Positions 26,101-38,586 of a stretch of DNA of 64,000 bases are shown in pieces. The translations under genes and the position numbers were made by a program. Source of the stretch: Babylonia areolata (taxonomy: Eukaryota; Mollusca; Gastropoda; Neogastropoda; Buccinidae). Below the pieces are notes generated by a model. It made no database searches, was not told the origin of the DNA, and saw only the letters and a program-made list of their open reading frames with translations. Within the stretch, counting starts at the first letter, position 1. Each line of letters opens with the position of its first letter. The stretch spans positions 29,213,451-29,277,450 of the forward strand of contig NC_134880.1 of NCBI RefSeq assembly GCF_041734735.1. Reading direction: 5' to 3'.

Positions 26101-29100
26101 GCGTGTAACGGGGGGGGGAGGTGGTAGGGGGTGTCTTTTTTTCATGGATGGACAAAGGGGAGTTGTAACTTGAACAATAATGCATGCCTTCATAACTGGC
26201 TGCTGAAGTTAGGTGAAAGTGAGCTCAACTGAAAAGATGGCTAGCTGTCACATGCAAATGTACGATACTGCTAAAGAAAATGGAGAGCAAACATTGCTTT
26301 AAAAAAAACAAAAATCAACTGCTAGATCTTAAGGAAAGAATACAGTGAACGGTAATCATGTTTACAAAAATTGAAAACAAAGGGGAAAGCTATAGCTTCT
26401 GAACTCTCCGTGAGTGCATATTCTTCATCAGTCAGTGTAGATGTGATGATTGTTGTAGAACAAACTCCTCTTTCTGTTTTTGTGGAACATATTCTGTTCA
26501 TCTTTTTTATCATGGAACACATTCCCCCATCTGTCTTTCTGGAACGCAATCAGTCCTATCTGAATTTATGGACCATAATCTGTTCTGTCTGCTTTTGAGT
26601 GTGAAACACATTCTTTTCTGTGTGTCTGTGACTGTGAAACTCATTCTGTTCTCACTATGATTGTGGAACTTATTCTGTTCTGATTGTCTCGATTGTGGCA
26701 CTCACACGGCGGCACAAGGCAGCCCATTTAGTTTTGGCGCGAAGCGGAGGGGAGAGGGATGAACAGCGAGCGAGCGCGAAACGTTGGAAAGGTGATAGCC
26801 TGGACAGACAGGCAGGCAGTATATGGGGCAGCGCTTTGCCGCACCACTAACTTCGCGCTGTTCTCTGCGGAGCGCATGTTACACGGGCAGTGTGTATAGC
26901 TGTGAACAGCTTCGCTGTTGCTGATAAACTGTCAGAAACAGGGTTATGTGCTTTAAAAAAATAATACTCTATGTCAGAATGCAACAAGAAGGGCGCTATG
27001 GGTGTGAATGGATGTGTAATTCTCTGACAAATTTAACGATACCAAACATGAGTAGGTTTAATTTCCTACAGGCAGTGTACAAGCGGTACAAAACTTAGCC
27101 AGCACACGAACATTCTGTTTGAACTGAGGAACACACACGAAACGTAGTTCAAATTCAACTCCGTGTTGTGTGTGTATATCACTTTAGTTTGAGATAAAAC
27201 TTATATCATGATATACATGCATGTCTCCACAATACAACTGGAAGGAAAATATAGCCGATACGTTACCTAGAGGTGGCAGACCGCCCCGGAATTAGTGTCA
27301 GTATTTAACGGTCAGCTCCACTGAGAACTGCTGCCAGCCACGTAAGTTTCACACTTCTCTCAACATCACGGGAAGAGAGACAGACAGACAGATATGCAGG
27401 GACAGACATACTGAGAAACAGAGGAACATGTACGGAGAGAGAAAGGGGAGAGGCACAGAGAGAGAGGGAGAGAGAGAGACGCACAGAGAGAGAGAGAGGG
27501 AGAGAGAGATGCACACAGGGGGAGAGATTTTCGCCAACTAGATGTTTTGCGTGTCAGTATGTGTGCCTTTGCTTGCGACATGCATTTGGTCATTCTAAAA
27601 GATACACCTTGACGATACCATGCGTTTAGTAAACAATCACAATGTAACGTACTGACATGCATTTGTAGGTTCTAAATAATAAAATACATTCCTACCTGAA
27701 CTTATAAATCCGTATGAATCCTTGTTTGTAGTTGGTAATCCACTCAGTTGAAGTGTAACACTGACTAAACTCAAACATTTTTTCTTTTCTTTTTTTTCTC
27801 TCCATACAATGTGTGTGTGCGGGAGGGAGGGATTCAGAGTGGAGAAAAGAACAGGGCTGAAAATTTCTTTATTCTTTACTTTTTGATTTGTGCCGTGATT
27901 CTCCTGCTTGGGGTACGACTTGCTGAAGCATGGGGGAGACAATAGTCATGTGCTCTTGCATGATGACACGTAGTTTGTCATCTTGTGACTGCATCCCTAA
28001 TACTTTCTTTTTGAGTGAATTGATGACTGCATGTGTTGCCTCCCCACCTTGTTCCCCGTGTAGTGCCAGGCCAAAACCGTGAGAATGAATGAATGGAATG
28101 CAGTGATTTTCTAGGATGTGTTGCTTGGGAATGATGTGTGTTTGTGGGAATTGTTGGCGGAAGAAAGACATGTACTGTTTGATGTCACTATCCAGTGTGT
28201 CAACGTCACTGTCTGTCAAGGGTCTTTGATGTGAGATGTTTACGTGAATGCGTGAGAACAGCGTGTTTAGTGTTTTAAACTTCTGGGAAATGTTCCTAGC
28301 TCTGAGGTTTATGTCCGCGTCTTGAGTCAGTTCACCTGTTTTGTTGACTACACTGTCACTGATGTGTTCTATTGTTTCTGGCTTGAGATATTTGTGACAG
28401 TGGTTTCCAATGAATGATGCTCCGTGGTATGCCTGTCTGTGTATTTTATGCTGTTGAAGTACAGCATCTAAGTGTTGTGTGAGAGGGCCAGCCAGGTGTG
28501 GAAGGTCAAGCTGCGTCTTGAGATATTCAATGTCTGCATCTTTTTCTTCTACCATATCAGCTAGCTCACGTTGCTGTTTTTGGAAATCACTGATTGGTGT
28601 ACTGTCTCCTTCAGGCTCATTAAATACAATCCTAGTTTCTAGCAATCTCTTTTCTTCTTCAGCACTTTGGAGCTGTCTCAGCTTGTCTACAAACTCAGAA
28701 AAGGCTGAGTCGCTGTCTATCTGTTTTCCCTGGCTGGCTATTGACTCTCCTATCTTTTTGTCAAGAGAATGACACTCCCCCTCCAGCAGGTCATGGTGCT
28801 TTTTGACCACTCCCAGAAGAATGTGCAGGTATGGGGGAGCCACTTGGCTAAGTTCTATGTCAACAATAGGCTCCCTGACTACATTGTTGTGCAGGCTGGC
28901 GATTTTCTGCTTGGAGTGTTTGTATTTGTTGTAGTCTGTCTTGATGCCCTGTAATGTGCGCTGTGTGATGTTGCCTTCATTGCAGTGAGGTGGATTTTGC
29001 GTTTGCGATTTGGATGCTGTGCAGTATAAACATGGGTGTGTCCCCTGAGCACCTGACAGTCCATACAGTTTGAGGAGAAAGTCATAGTCCCCAAACAAGG

Positions 29101-32100
29101 TCACTTTGACTCTCTTGTTTCGCCATGTCATTGACTGCAGAGCAGCTAGCTGTTCTTTGTAGGGTTCTAAGATTCTTCTCAAATTGTCTGGACTGTCCTT
29201 GCAGTCTACAATGGCCAGGAGACACGTGTTGTGTTTTGAGTTGGGGTTGGTGAGATTTGCAATTTGAAGCATGAGTTTGAATGTCCCCCCTCCATGGTCC
29301 CCTCCAATTTTTACCCATATCTCATCCTGTGGTATTCTATCATCATGCCATGTCAACTTGTTTTCTCTGTCGTACTGCTCTAATAAGTTTTCTACCATCT
29401 TTGGAATGTCTTTGATTTTTCCTACTGTTGTTTCCTCCTCTGTTTGTCTCCCCTCTTTATCAACAAAGATGAGTTTTGTCTTTTGTATTTCTACCTCCCC
29501 AAACATTGCTTCTTTCTGCACCTCCCTCTCCTTCCTTTCCCCTTCATGTTCCACACCAATACTGGCATAAAACCTCTTTTGTATCCTGTGTTGTGCCCAG
29601 CTTAACCCCATGGCAGCTCTCAGTGCAGACCCTTGTTTTTTGGTCACTTTCACTGGGCCACATCCAGCAGCTTGCAGTATCTGTTGTCTGTGGCTCTGAG
29701 CTGATCTTTTGATTTCTGACCCCTGCTGTTTTACTATGGCTTCTCTACTGTTCCCTGAGATGTGCTTTCTAATTTTTTGCATAATTTGAGACCATTTTTT
29801 CTTCAGAGGAGATGATGCTATGGCAGATGATTTGCGGGGTTGTGTGACTTTTTTCAACACTATTGGCTGACCTCCAGTTTTGCATCTAACTGTTGATTTG
29901 TCTCCTGACTGAAACAATTTCCTGTGTGTTAGTTGTGTGTATAACTTTTCTTCTTCTTCAGTGAGAGATCTATTGAGATCCTCATCCTCTGAGTCAACAT
30001 ACACCGTCTTGCGTTTCAATAGTGCGATGGGTGATATAGCTGCGTCAGTGACAGGTGTTTTGGGTGTGATTGGAGATGTGTTTGTGCACAGCGTTCTTGT
30101 TTTTTTGACTGGTGTTGATGTGGACTGACAAAATGACGTTGACACACTGTCATCGGTATCTAAGCAGAGGTCAGACGGATCAAAACTGTCATCCGTGCAT
30201 TTTTTTACTGGTGCTGATCGTCTTTTTTTCGGACGACCAGACTGACTTTTTGAGTGATGAAAAGAGCATGTTTTGCACTGATCCAAAGATAGATCTGGAT
30301 CGAAAGTTGTCCAGATTTCGGACATTCTGTCAATGTCAAGTGCAACATTTTCATTTGCAGTTTTGAACTGAGAATTTCCAAGAGTATGTTTCATTTTTAT
30401 CAGTTTTTTGTAGCACTTGATACAAATGCATGTGGGATGCTTGCCCTCTTCATCATTCGAAACATCTAGGCTGAAAAAACGAAACAGTTCAGAAGAATAC
30501 TTGGCACAAAGTCTTGCATTCAACCCCTTATCTTTAACTCTTCTGAGAACCCGCTCACCACACACACGACACATACAATCCAAACATCTCAAGTGTTCAC
30601 TGAAGGTGTGTTGTCCAGTCAGCAAAGCTGCCGCTACCGCACCAGATTCCATTTTTGTCGGCACTCACACACACACACTTTGGTCAAACAACTGGATGTA
30701 ACACAAAAACGCGGACAGTGTCTGGTAAATCACACGACACACTTAAAGTTCACATTCACTGGAATCATGTACACAAAAATGACAGCAAACAAAAGTGACT
30801 GTGCACGAATATGATGAAATGAAAATCACTTAAACAATACACCTTTCTCTGCTGGAAACATAGGCACAAAGAGCGCGGCGCGCGCTCCCCTTTCCCCCCC
30901 CTCCAAACCCAGTGGAATCTAGGTCAGCAGCAGTGCTCCTGACCGCTCACTGAACTCTGGAACTAAATAGCTCTGCTGGAAGTGAAGTGGCACAGCCGTG
31001 CTCATTCTGTTCTGATTATCTGTCATTGTGGAACTCATTCTGTTCTGATTGTCATTGTAGAACTCATTCTGTTCTGATTATCTGTCATTGTGGAACGCAT
31101 TCTGTTCTGATTGTCTGTCATTGTGGAACTCATTCTGTTCTGATTGTCATTGTAGAACTCATTCTGTTCTGATTATCTGTCATTGTGGAACGCATTCTGT
31201 TCTGATTGTCTGTCATTGTGGAACTCATTCTGTTCTGATTGTCTCTGATTGTGGAACGCATTCTGTTCTGATTGTGATTGTGAAACTCATTCTGTTCTAA
31301 TTGTCTGTCATTGTGGAAGTAATTCTGTTCTAATTGTCTGTCATTGTGGAACTCATTCTGTTCTAATTGTCTGTCATTGTGGAACTCATTCTGTTCTAAC
31401 TAATTCTGTTCTAATTGTCTGTCATTGTGGAACTCATTCTGTTCTGATTGTGATTGTGGAACTCATTCTGTTCTTATTGTCTGTCATTGTGGAACTCATT
31501 CTGTTCTGATTGTCATTGTGAAACTCATTCTGTTCTGATTGTCTGTCATTGTGGAACTCAATCTGTTCTAATTGTCTGTCATTGTGGAACTCATTCTGTT
31601 CTGATTGTCTGTCATTGTAGAACTCATTCTGTTCTGATTGTCTGTCATTGTAGAACTCATTCTGTTCTGATTGTCTGTCATTGTGGAACTCATTCTGTTC
31701 TAATTGTCTGTCATTGTGGAACTCATTCTGTTCTGATTGTCTGTCATTGTGGAACTCATTCTGTTCTGATTGTGATTGTGGAACTCATTCTGTTCTGATT
31801 GTCTGTCATTGTGGAACTCATTCTGTTCTGATTGTCTGTCATTGTAGAACTCATTCTGTTCTGATTATCTGTCATTGTGGAACTCATTCTGTTCTGATTG
31901 TCTGTCATTGTAGAACTCATTCTGTTCTAATTGTCTGTCATTGTGAAACTCATTCTGTTCTGATTGTCTGTCATTGTAGAACTCATTCTGTTCTGATTGT
32001 CTGTCATTGTAGAACTCATTCTGTTCTGATTGTCTGTCATTGTGGAACTCATTCTGTTCTTTCTGTAATTGTGGAACACATTCTGTTCTATCTGTCCATC

Positions 32101-33321
32101 CAGAGAAACCTGACCTTATCAGACACAGATACGTCTCAGGATGCCGGCATGTTTGTCATCCAAGCTGACCTCCTTCCCGGCTACATCCCTATGCGGGTGG
32201 CCAGCAAGATCCTGTTTGTGGGCGAGTCTGTGCAGATGTTTGAAACCAACCAGCAGAACGCCAAGCAGCAGTCGGGTAGGGCTTGGGTGGTTTTGAAAGG
32301 AGTGTCCTTGTCTTGAGCTTAGACACAACGATGCTTGGATGAGCATGAACACACAGAGATGTGTAATGTAATTCAGAGTGTGTGTTCCACAGCTGTCCAA
32401 GTTCTTAACCGATAGCGAGCTCCCGCGGACAGCGCTCATAGTGCCAGACCCAAAAACTTGGTCGGCCGCTGTGCCCACCTAACTGTCCTCTGACCCTTCT
32501 TTGTCTTATATTAAAATGCGACAATTTCCCACTCCTTTTGAGCGGGATTGTGAGCGTATCTGAGATTCTGTGGCATTAAAGTTTGTACTGTTGGATAGTT
32601 CAGATATTTCTCTTTTCCCCATTGGAAGTTATCTTTTAATATCATGACATTTAATTTTATTTGTGAGAACTGTTTGCTGACAGCTGTGACTGGCAGTGGT
32701 GTATTTTTCACAGCAGAAATATGTGAATAGGGTTTCCTTCACCTCCTCTTCTCTTCTCTCTCATTTTCTTTCTTTCCTTCCATATTTCATTCTGTTTTCT
32801 TCCCTCTCTTTCTCTTGCTTACTCTTTGTTTTTCTTTGCTCTCTACCCTCTCTCTTATATCTTTTTTTAATTCTCTTCTAGTTGTTTTTTGTACTTTCCA
32901 TTCAGTAATTCATTCATTCATTCATTCTGTCTCTCTCTCATCCCTCTGTTCTCTGTCATCCTTTCTGTTTGTATTTCTTATTATTTTCATTTCTTCTTTC
33001 TGTTTCTTTCAACACATGCTGTCCACTCATATCCTGCTCGCTCGCTCTCATCACTCATTCTTTGCACTACATCTCTCGTCTGGCATTTATTCATTTTACT
33101 CTCTCTCTCTCTCTATCTATCTATCTCTCTATCTATCTATCTGGATTGAATAAATCGTTCTTTCTCTCTATCTCTTTAGTTGAATGAAAAATTTCTCTCT
33201 CTCTCTCTCTCTCTCTCCCTCTCTCTCTCTCTCTATCTCTCTCTCTCTATCTGAATTCAAAAAATCGTTCTCTCTCTGTGAAGGTGCCTTTGTCTCTCTG
33301 TCTTTGTATTAGTCTCTCTGT

Positions 33322-33355
<34 letters not shown>

Positions 33356-36085
33356 TTCTTTCTTTGATTCTTCCTTTTTGTTCACTGCACACTCTCTGAC
33401 CTTTCTTTCATTTTGTTCTCCCTTCATTCTTTTCTTTCTTCTCTTCTTTCTTCAACATCTTCCTCTTTCTTTCCCTGTCCGTCTCCATCTTGCACACTGA
33501 ACCTCACCCCTTTCGATCTTGTTTTCTTTTCATCTGTCGTTCATTCTTGTTTGAGCCATTTCTTTCTTTTCTCTGTTTTCAAATCATGGAGCAATCACAC
33601 TCGGAAGCATTTTATACTTGACGGTTGCATTTATTGTGTAGAATTTGTGGGTAACGCTCCAAGAAGAATTCTGGCCCCTATGCTGTAATGTGCACAATGG
33701 TGGCATTGGAGTTAAAAATATCCATGGCATTGAAATAGCGATGGACAATAGTGATACCCATTCTCAGACCTTGTGTTGGAAGTGTTTTTGCAGAATTAAT
33801 ACAGTGAAACACACTCCCTCATCCACATCACTGAGAAATGTCAAAACACAAATAGACCGTGCTGCTAAACTGTGGGTTGTGTATGACTCTCACTTGTTAG
33901 TGAGTGAGTGTCCTGTGTGTTCACAGTTTGAACGTCAGAAAAGAGGAGGCAGACCTGTGAGAAAAGGTGGCAGGCCCAAAAAGCAAAAAGTAGAACTAGA
34001 AATGTGTGATACATCAGTGTTTCTGCCGACCATTTCAACCACAATGATACAAAAACAGTGTGAGTCTTCTATGGTTGATACACAGACAGACACGCTGGCA
34101 GAGAAACAAGGCGAGCCTGTGGCTGATGATGTACACATGTCAACCACAGTGACAGAAACGCACTGTGGGCTGACAGTGGTTGATATTCACACATCAACCC
34201 CTGTAAAAGGAAAAGAGTGTGAGCCTGTAGTAGTTGACATACACACCTCACCCATATCTGAAACACAAATTGCACAAGCGGGAACATATCCAGACATTTC
34301 ACAAACTTCTTCAGAAGAACCCAAATTTGTTGACACAGCAACATCTCCATTCAAACAGCTGTTGTGTAGAACCCCCACCCCTAAGAAAATTAAACTGAGA
34401 CCTGTGCCACACATAACGCTTCCACTTATGCGAGAGGAGACTAAGTATCACACACACCTCACAAAAATGTTAGTGGATGTTACTGGCATGAAGGTGCCAT
34501 CCCTGAGAATGAAATCTACATCAAAGTGGGAGGGGACCATGAGGGAGGGAGTTTTAAGTTCATGCTTCAGGTAGCCAATGTCAGGGCACCAAATTCATAA
34601 CACAACACCTTTTTATTGGCAATTGTCAATGCTTCTGACAGCACAGAAACCTGAAGACAGTTTTGCAGCCGTACAGATATGAGTTAGACATGCTGAGCAA
34701 AATGACATGGAAAGGGAAGCGCAATACTAATAGGTTGTTTCTGTTTAGGGATTATAACTTCCTATTGAAAGTCCTCGGAATTTCTGGGGCTCAGTCCTTT
34801 CACCCCTGTTTGTGGTGTACAGCCTCAAAACCACAAATACAGAAAGCCCCTGCTGCACAGCCACAAGTTTCCAGAAGTCAAGTCTGATTGCAGGAAATTC
34901 AAACACCGAGGCAAAAATAAAAAGCTTGCCCGTGCTTTCAACAATGTCTGTCATCAGCCATTGTTTGACATTGAGCCCACTCAGGTCACACCTCCATTCC
35001 TGCACATCATGCTGCGCGTGGTCAAAAAACAGGAACAAGAGTGTCACGCTCTTGACCAACAAATTGCTTATCGGCTGCAGAAGATTCTGTACTTGAAGAG
35101 AACTGTGCGTTTGGTGATTATGTCAGTCAGTTGAAATCACTAGAACTAGACAGAAGAGAAAAGCAGAGTGCAGAAACACAACTAGCCTTCCTTGAAGAAA
35201 ACACACCAAATTTCACAGAAACAAAGACAGAACTGGAAGGGAAGATAGGGTTACCATATAACAGCATAGAAGACAAAACTCAACAGTTCACAGAACTACC
35301 ACCCATTTCTGGTCCCATTGCTGCTGGCTTAGATGAATCTCTCAAACAAAACATCACTGTGCAAGCATACCATGGCAGAAGTTTTGTTGGCAACCACTGC
35401 AATAAATACATACAAGAGCAGATGACAGAGAACATTTGTCAGAGAATTGTCAGAAAAACATCAGCTGACAGACAGTCTGGATCTCCACAACAAAGCACAT
35501 GATATGGCAGAAAAATACAAAGAGCTGAATTTTCTCTATGCACACGTGCACAAGGCCATCTCTCACACACTCCCTGTCTCAGACACTGACATCACAGAGG
35601 CAAGCAAGTACATCTCAGATTACATTGCATTTTTTCAGAAAACATTTCCCTCAAGTCAGAATCACACCCAAACAGCACATGTTAGAAGCTCACTGCACAG
35701 ATTTTCTGCACGCATTAAAATTGGGGTTGGGATTATTTGGAGAGCAGGGAGGGGAAGAAACACATGCCTTCGTCAATTAACTCAAGATCAGAGTCAGAGG
35801 TGTCAAGATTCCATCAGAAAAACTCGGGATTTTGATAAAAGAACACATGACAATTGTTTCTCCATGTCTGCAGTCTGTGATAGAAACGAAAGGCAAACAA
35901 ATGTGACAAGAAGGAAAGAATACCAAAGAACACAGTCCGCTTCCAGTTCATTTCTTCCCTCTTTCTGTCTGCCTGTCTTTCTGCCTTCATACCACTACAC
36001 CATTTCTGGTTTTACTGGCTATAATCTTGCATGTCTGTTGGCTGGGTTGTTTGTTTTCTTTCCCCATCCAGGTGCTAAGGGGGGC

Positions 36086-36116
<31 letters not shown>

Positions 36117-37658
36117 CCCATCCCTGAGTCACCCTGCTCTTACCACCTTTTTCTCAGATCTCTCCCTTTGCCTCTTCTCATCGTTCTCACTCTCCCTCTA
36201 GTCACCCCTTTTTCTTTACCTTGTCTCTCTATTCTCTTATCCACATCTCTCCCTTTCTCTCTCTCTGTGTCTCACTCACTATCTCTCCGTCACCACCCTT
36301 CCACCATCTCTTTTTTCGTTTGTCTTCATCTCTCTTTGCCTCATTCACTCTCTCTCCGTCCCCCCCACTCCCCCCCTCTCTTTCTGTTTTCTTATCCTCA
36401 TCTCTCGATCTCACTCACTCTCTCTGTCACCATCACTCCTCCCTCTCTGTTTTCTCATCTTCATCTCACTTTGTCTCTGACTTCCCCCCCCCCCCCCACT
36501 CCCCATCCCCTTCTCTTCCCCGAGCCCTGTCTTGAGTCTCTTGTCTTCATGTCTCACTTTCTCTCCATCATCTCCCCACACCCCGTGTCTGTCAACACAT
36601 CTTGAACCTGTCCCTCTCTCTCCCCTCCCCAGTTCTGTTTCCCTCTCATAGCTCTCTTTTTTTTTCTTTTTTTCATGCACATGTGGGCCAGGTTCTGCCT
36701 TATGTAGGGTCAGGGCAAGCTAGCCCATCCAGCTTACTGGGGGTGAAGAGTGAAAAGTAGTAACCTGCTTGCAGCTCCACACTTGACCATGTTGACTGTT
36801 AGGCAATTTATGAAGTGGACAGTTGGTTAGGACTTTGAATGGTGATGACCACCACTTTCACAGTTTTAGATTTATTCACAAACCAGTCAGTAGACACTGA
36901 TTTTTTTATTTTGTTTTTCAAAATAATAAAGCTGCCATCCAGATATGTGTCGTGACTGTGATTCACTTCCATGTGTGTGACTGACTGAATCACTGTGTGC
37001 TAGTGGAGTACTTGCACAAGCTACAATAGTTGAAGCCACAGCTTCTCCAAGACTTTCCAATAGTCAACACAGGTTAGTGAGCAGCATGCCAGTGTATTAT
37101 ACTGTTCTTGAAATGCATTTTGTGTGTTGTGCTAACTCAGTGAAATTAGATTTTGTGTGTTAAAAATTTGTCAGAATGCATGTGTTCACAAACTGGTGAT
37201 AAGCATGCCTACTTTTTCAAATGGGTATCCTGAGAAAAGTAATTGGATGTTCATATTCAAGTTTCCTGTTGTTTTGAAGCTAAGACTGTGTTCTTTCAAA
37301 CCGTACTGTTTATAGAATGATTGTGGTGACAAGCAACGTGTTATCAGATATTATAGTAGATGTGTTGTTTTCTCCCTGTGGCTGCTGCCATCGCTCTGCA
37401 CAGTACACGCGGCTCTGCTGGTCTTTTCCCTCCCAACAACCGGCAACAACTAGAGGCACATCATTGTGCTGCTATCTCTTCCAGGCCATAGTTCTAACTA
37501 TCCCGGCTGCTGCATGTTATTTTTAAGCGGTGCCTTTCTGTCCCAAGCTGAATGCGGGAGCAAGTTAGCTACTGCAATGAACTAAAAGTTAAGCGCTGAA
37601 CACATGTGGTTCAGTCATGGTTATGTACAAAAGTATGTTCATAATACTTGCACAAACA

Positions 37659-37689
<31 letters not shown>

Positions 37690-38536
37690 TTTTTGTCAGG
37701 GTAATGTCAAAAGCAGCACATGTTAAACAGAATGGGACAGGTCTCTGAAGCTTCCACCTATCTATAAGCCAAGAGTTTACAGGAAATGTCTGAATAATGC
37801 TAACAGCTGAAGATGCAGGGATTTGAAATAATAGATTCTTACCTCAGAGTCAAAGAAGACTGGTGCTATATTGTACTTACTTGTTGTTTCTGTGTGTTGC
37901 TGAACAGGCCAGTTTATGAAGGAGAGGGAGGCAGAATTTACAAAGGACATTCAGAAGCTGGCTCAGGACCCAACTTTCAGTGGGTCAGCCTTTGAAGCCT
38001 TGGTTGACAAAATCCGTTTGCATGTTGCCGAGGTATGATCTGCTGTCAGTCAAACAATTTATGAAAGTTTTTTTTTTTCATAAATTGTATGCGCTTTGCT
38101 ATTAATATATTTACTTAAGATGATAAAATCTCCATGACTTAAATCATTATTCATATATGCACATTATAGTTGTTGAAACAAAGCTTTGTTGAGAAATCAG
38201 TGTAGACATAAAAGGCTTATTTTAACTAGGCAGTTGATTTTGAATTATTTTTTGATAAAACTGTCTGTAGGAATGTTAACTAAAAGAAAAAGTAGTGATG
38301 GGTGAAATGGGTTACTTGTCCACAAAATAATTTGAACGTGCAATTTCTAATAGGCTGAGTCTGCATGAATTTGAGAGCACAGGTATGAGCATGAAACCAA
38401 AGATAATTTTTGATAGAACAGAATAGTTTGTCAGAACAGAATCTTACAGAGTGCAAAGTAAAGCACCAGATGTGTTCCTGTGTCAGTGTTCATACTGGTA
38501 TTAAAAGTGGTTTTTTTGGTGTTTTTTTTAAGAATT

Positions 38537-38586
<50 letters not shown>

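Larger units (their letters stand above)
26705..31000 (-). mobile_element. RAG1-like (N-RAG/Chapaev/Transib-type) DNA transposon, 4296 bp, apparently complete
   Basis: A complete-looking element inserted in GCP4 intron 6, antisense to the host gene and inside the 33-bp minisatellite. The left end starts CACGGCGGCACAAGG. The right end, read inward, starts CACGGCTGTGCCACT. The flanks carry a 4-bp duplication CTCA (26701-26704 and 31001-31004). Removing the element and one CTCA restores a normal array unit (GTGGCA-CTCA-TTCTG). One ORF on the - strand (27869-30664) spans most of the element. A GA-rich stretch (27365-27515) lies in its 3' untranslated part. CAC ends with a 4-bp duplication fit the Chapaev side of the CACTA/Mirage/Chapaev group better than classic Transib (5 bp). 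Family placement is inference. Confidence 0.9.

Noticed and set aside
28479-28772. Open frames on the + strand within the transposase
   Set aside because: Antisense shadows of the 931-residue ORF.
31088-32316. Long open frames with repeated [11 protein letters not shown] peptides
   Set aside because: They arise from a 33-bp repeat that keeps several frames open. Only the end belongs to exon 7 of GCP4.
34069-34414. Reverse-strand open frames in the decayed transposon
   Set aside because: Shadows of the + strand remnants; no family similarity.
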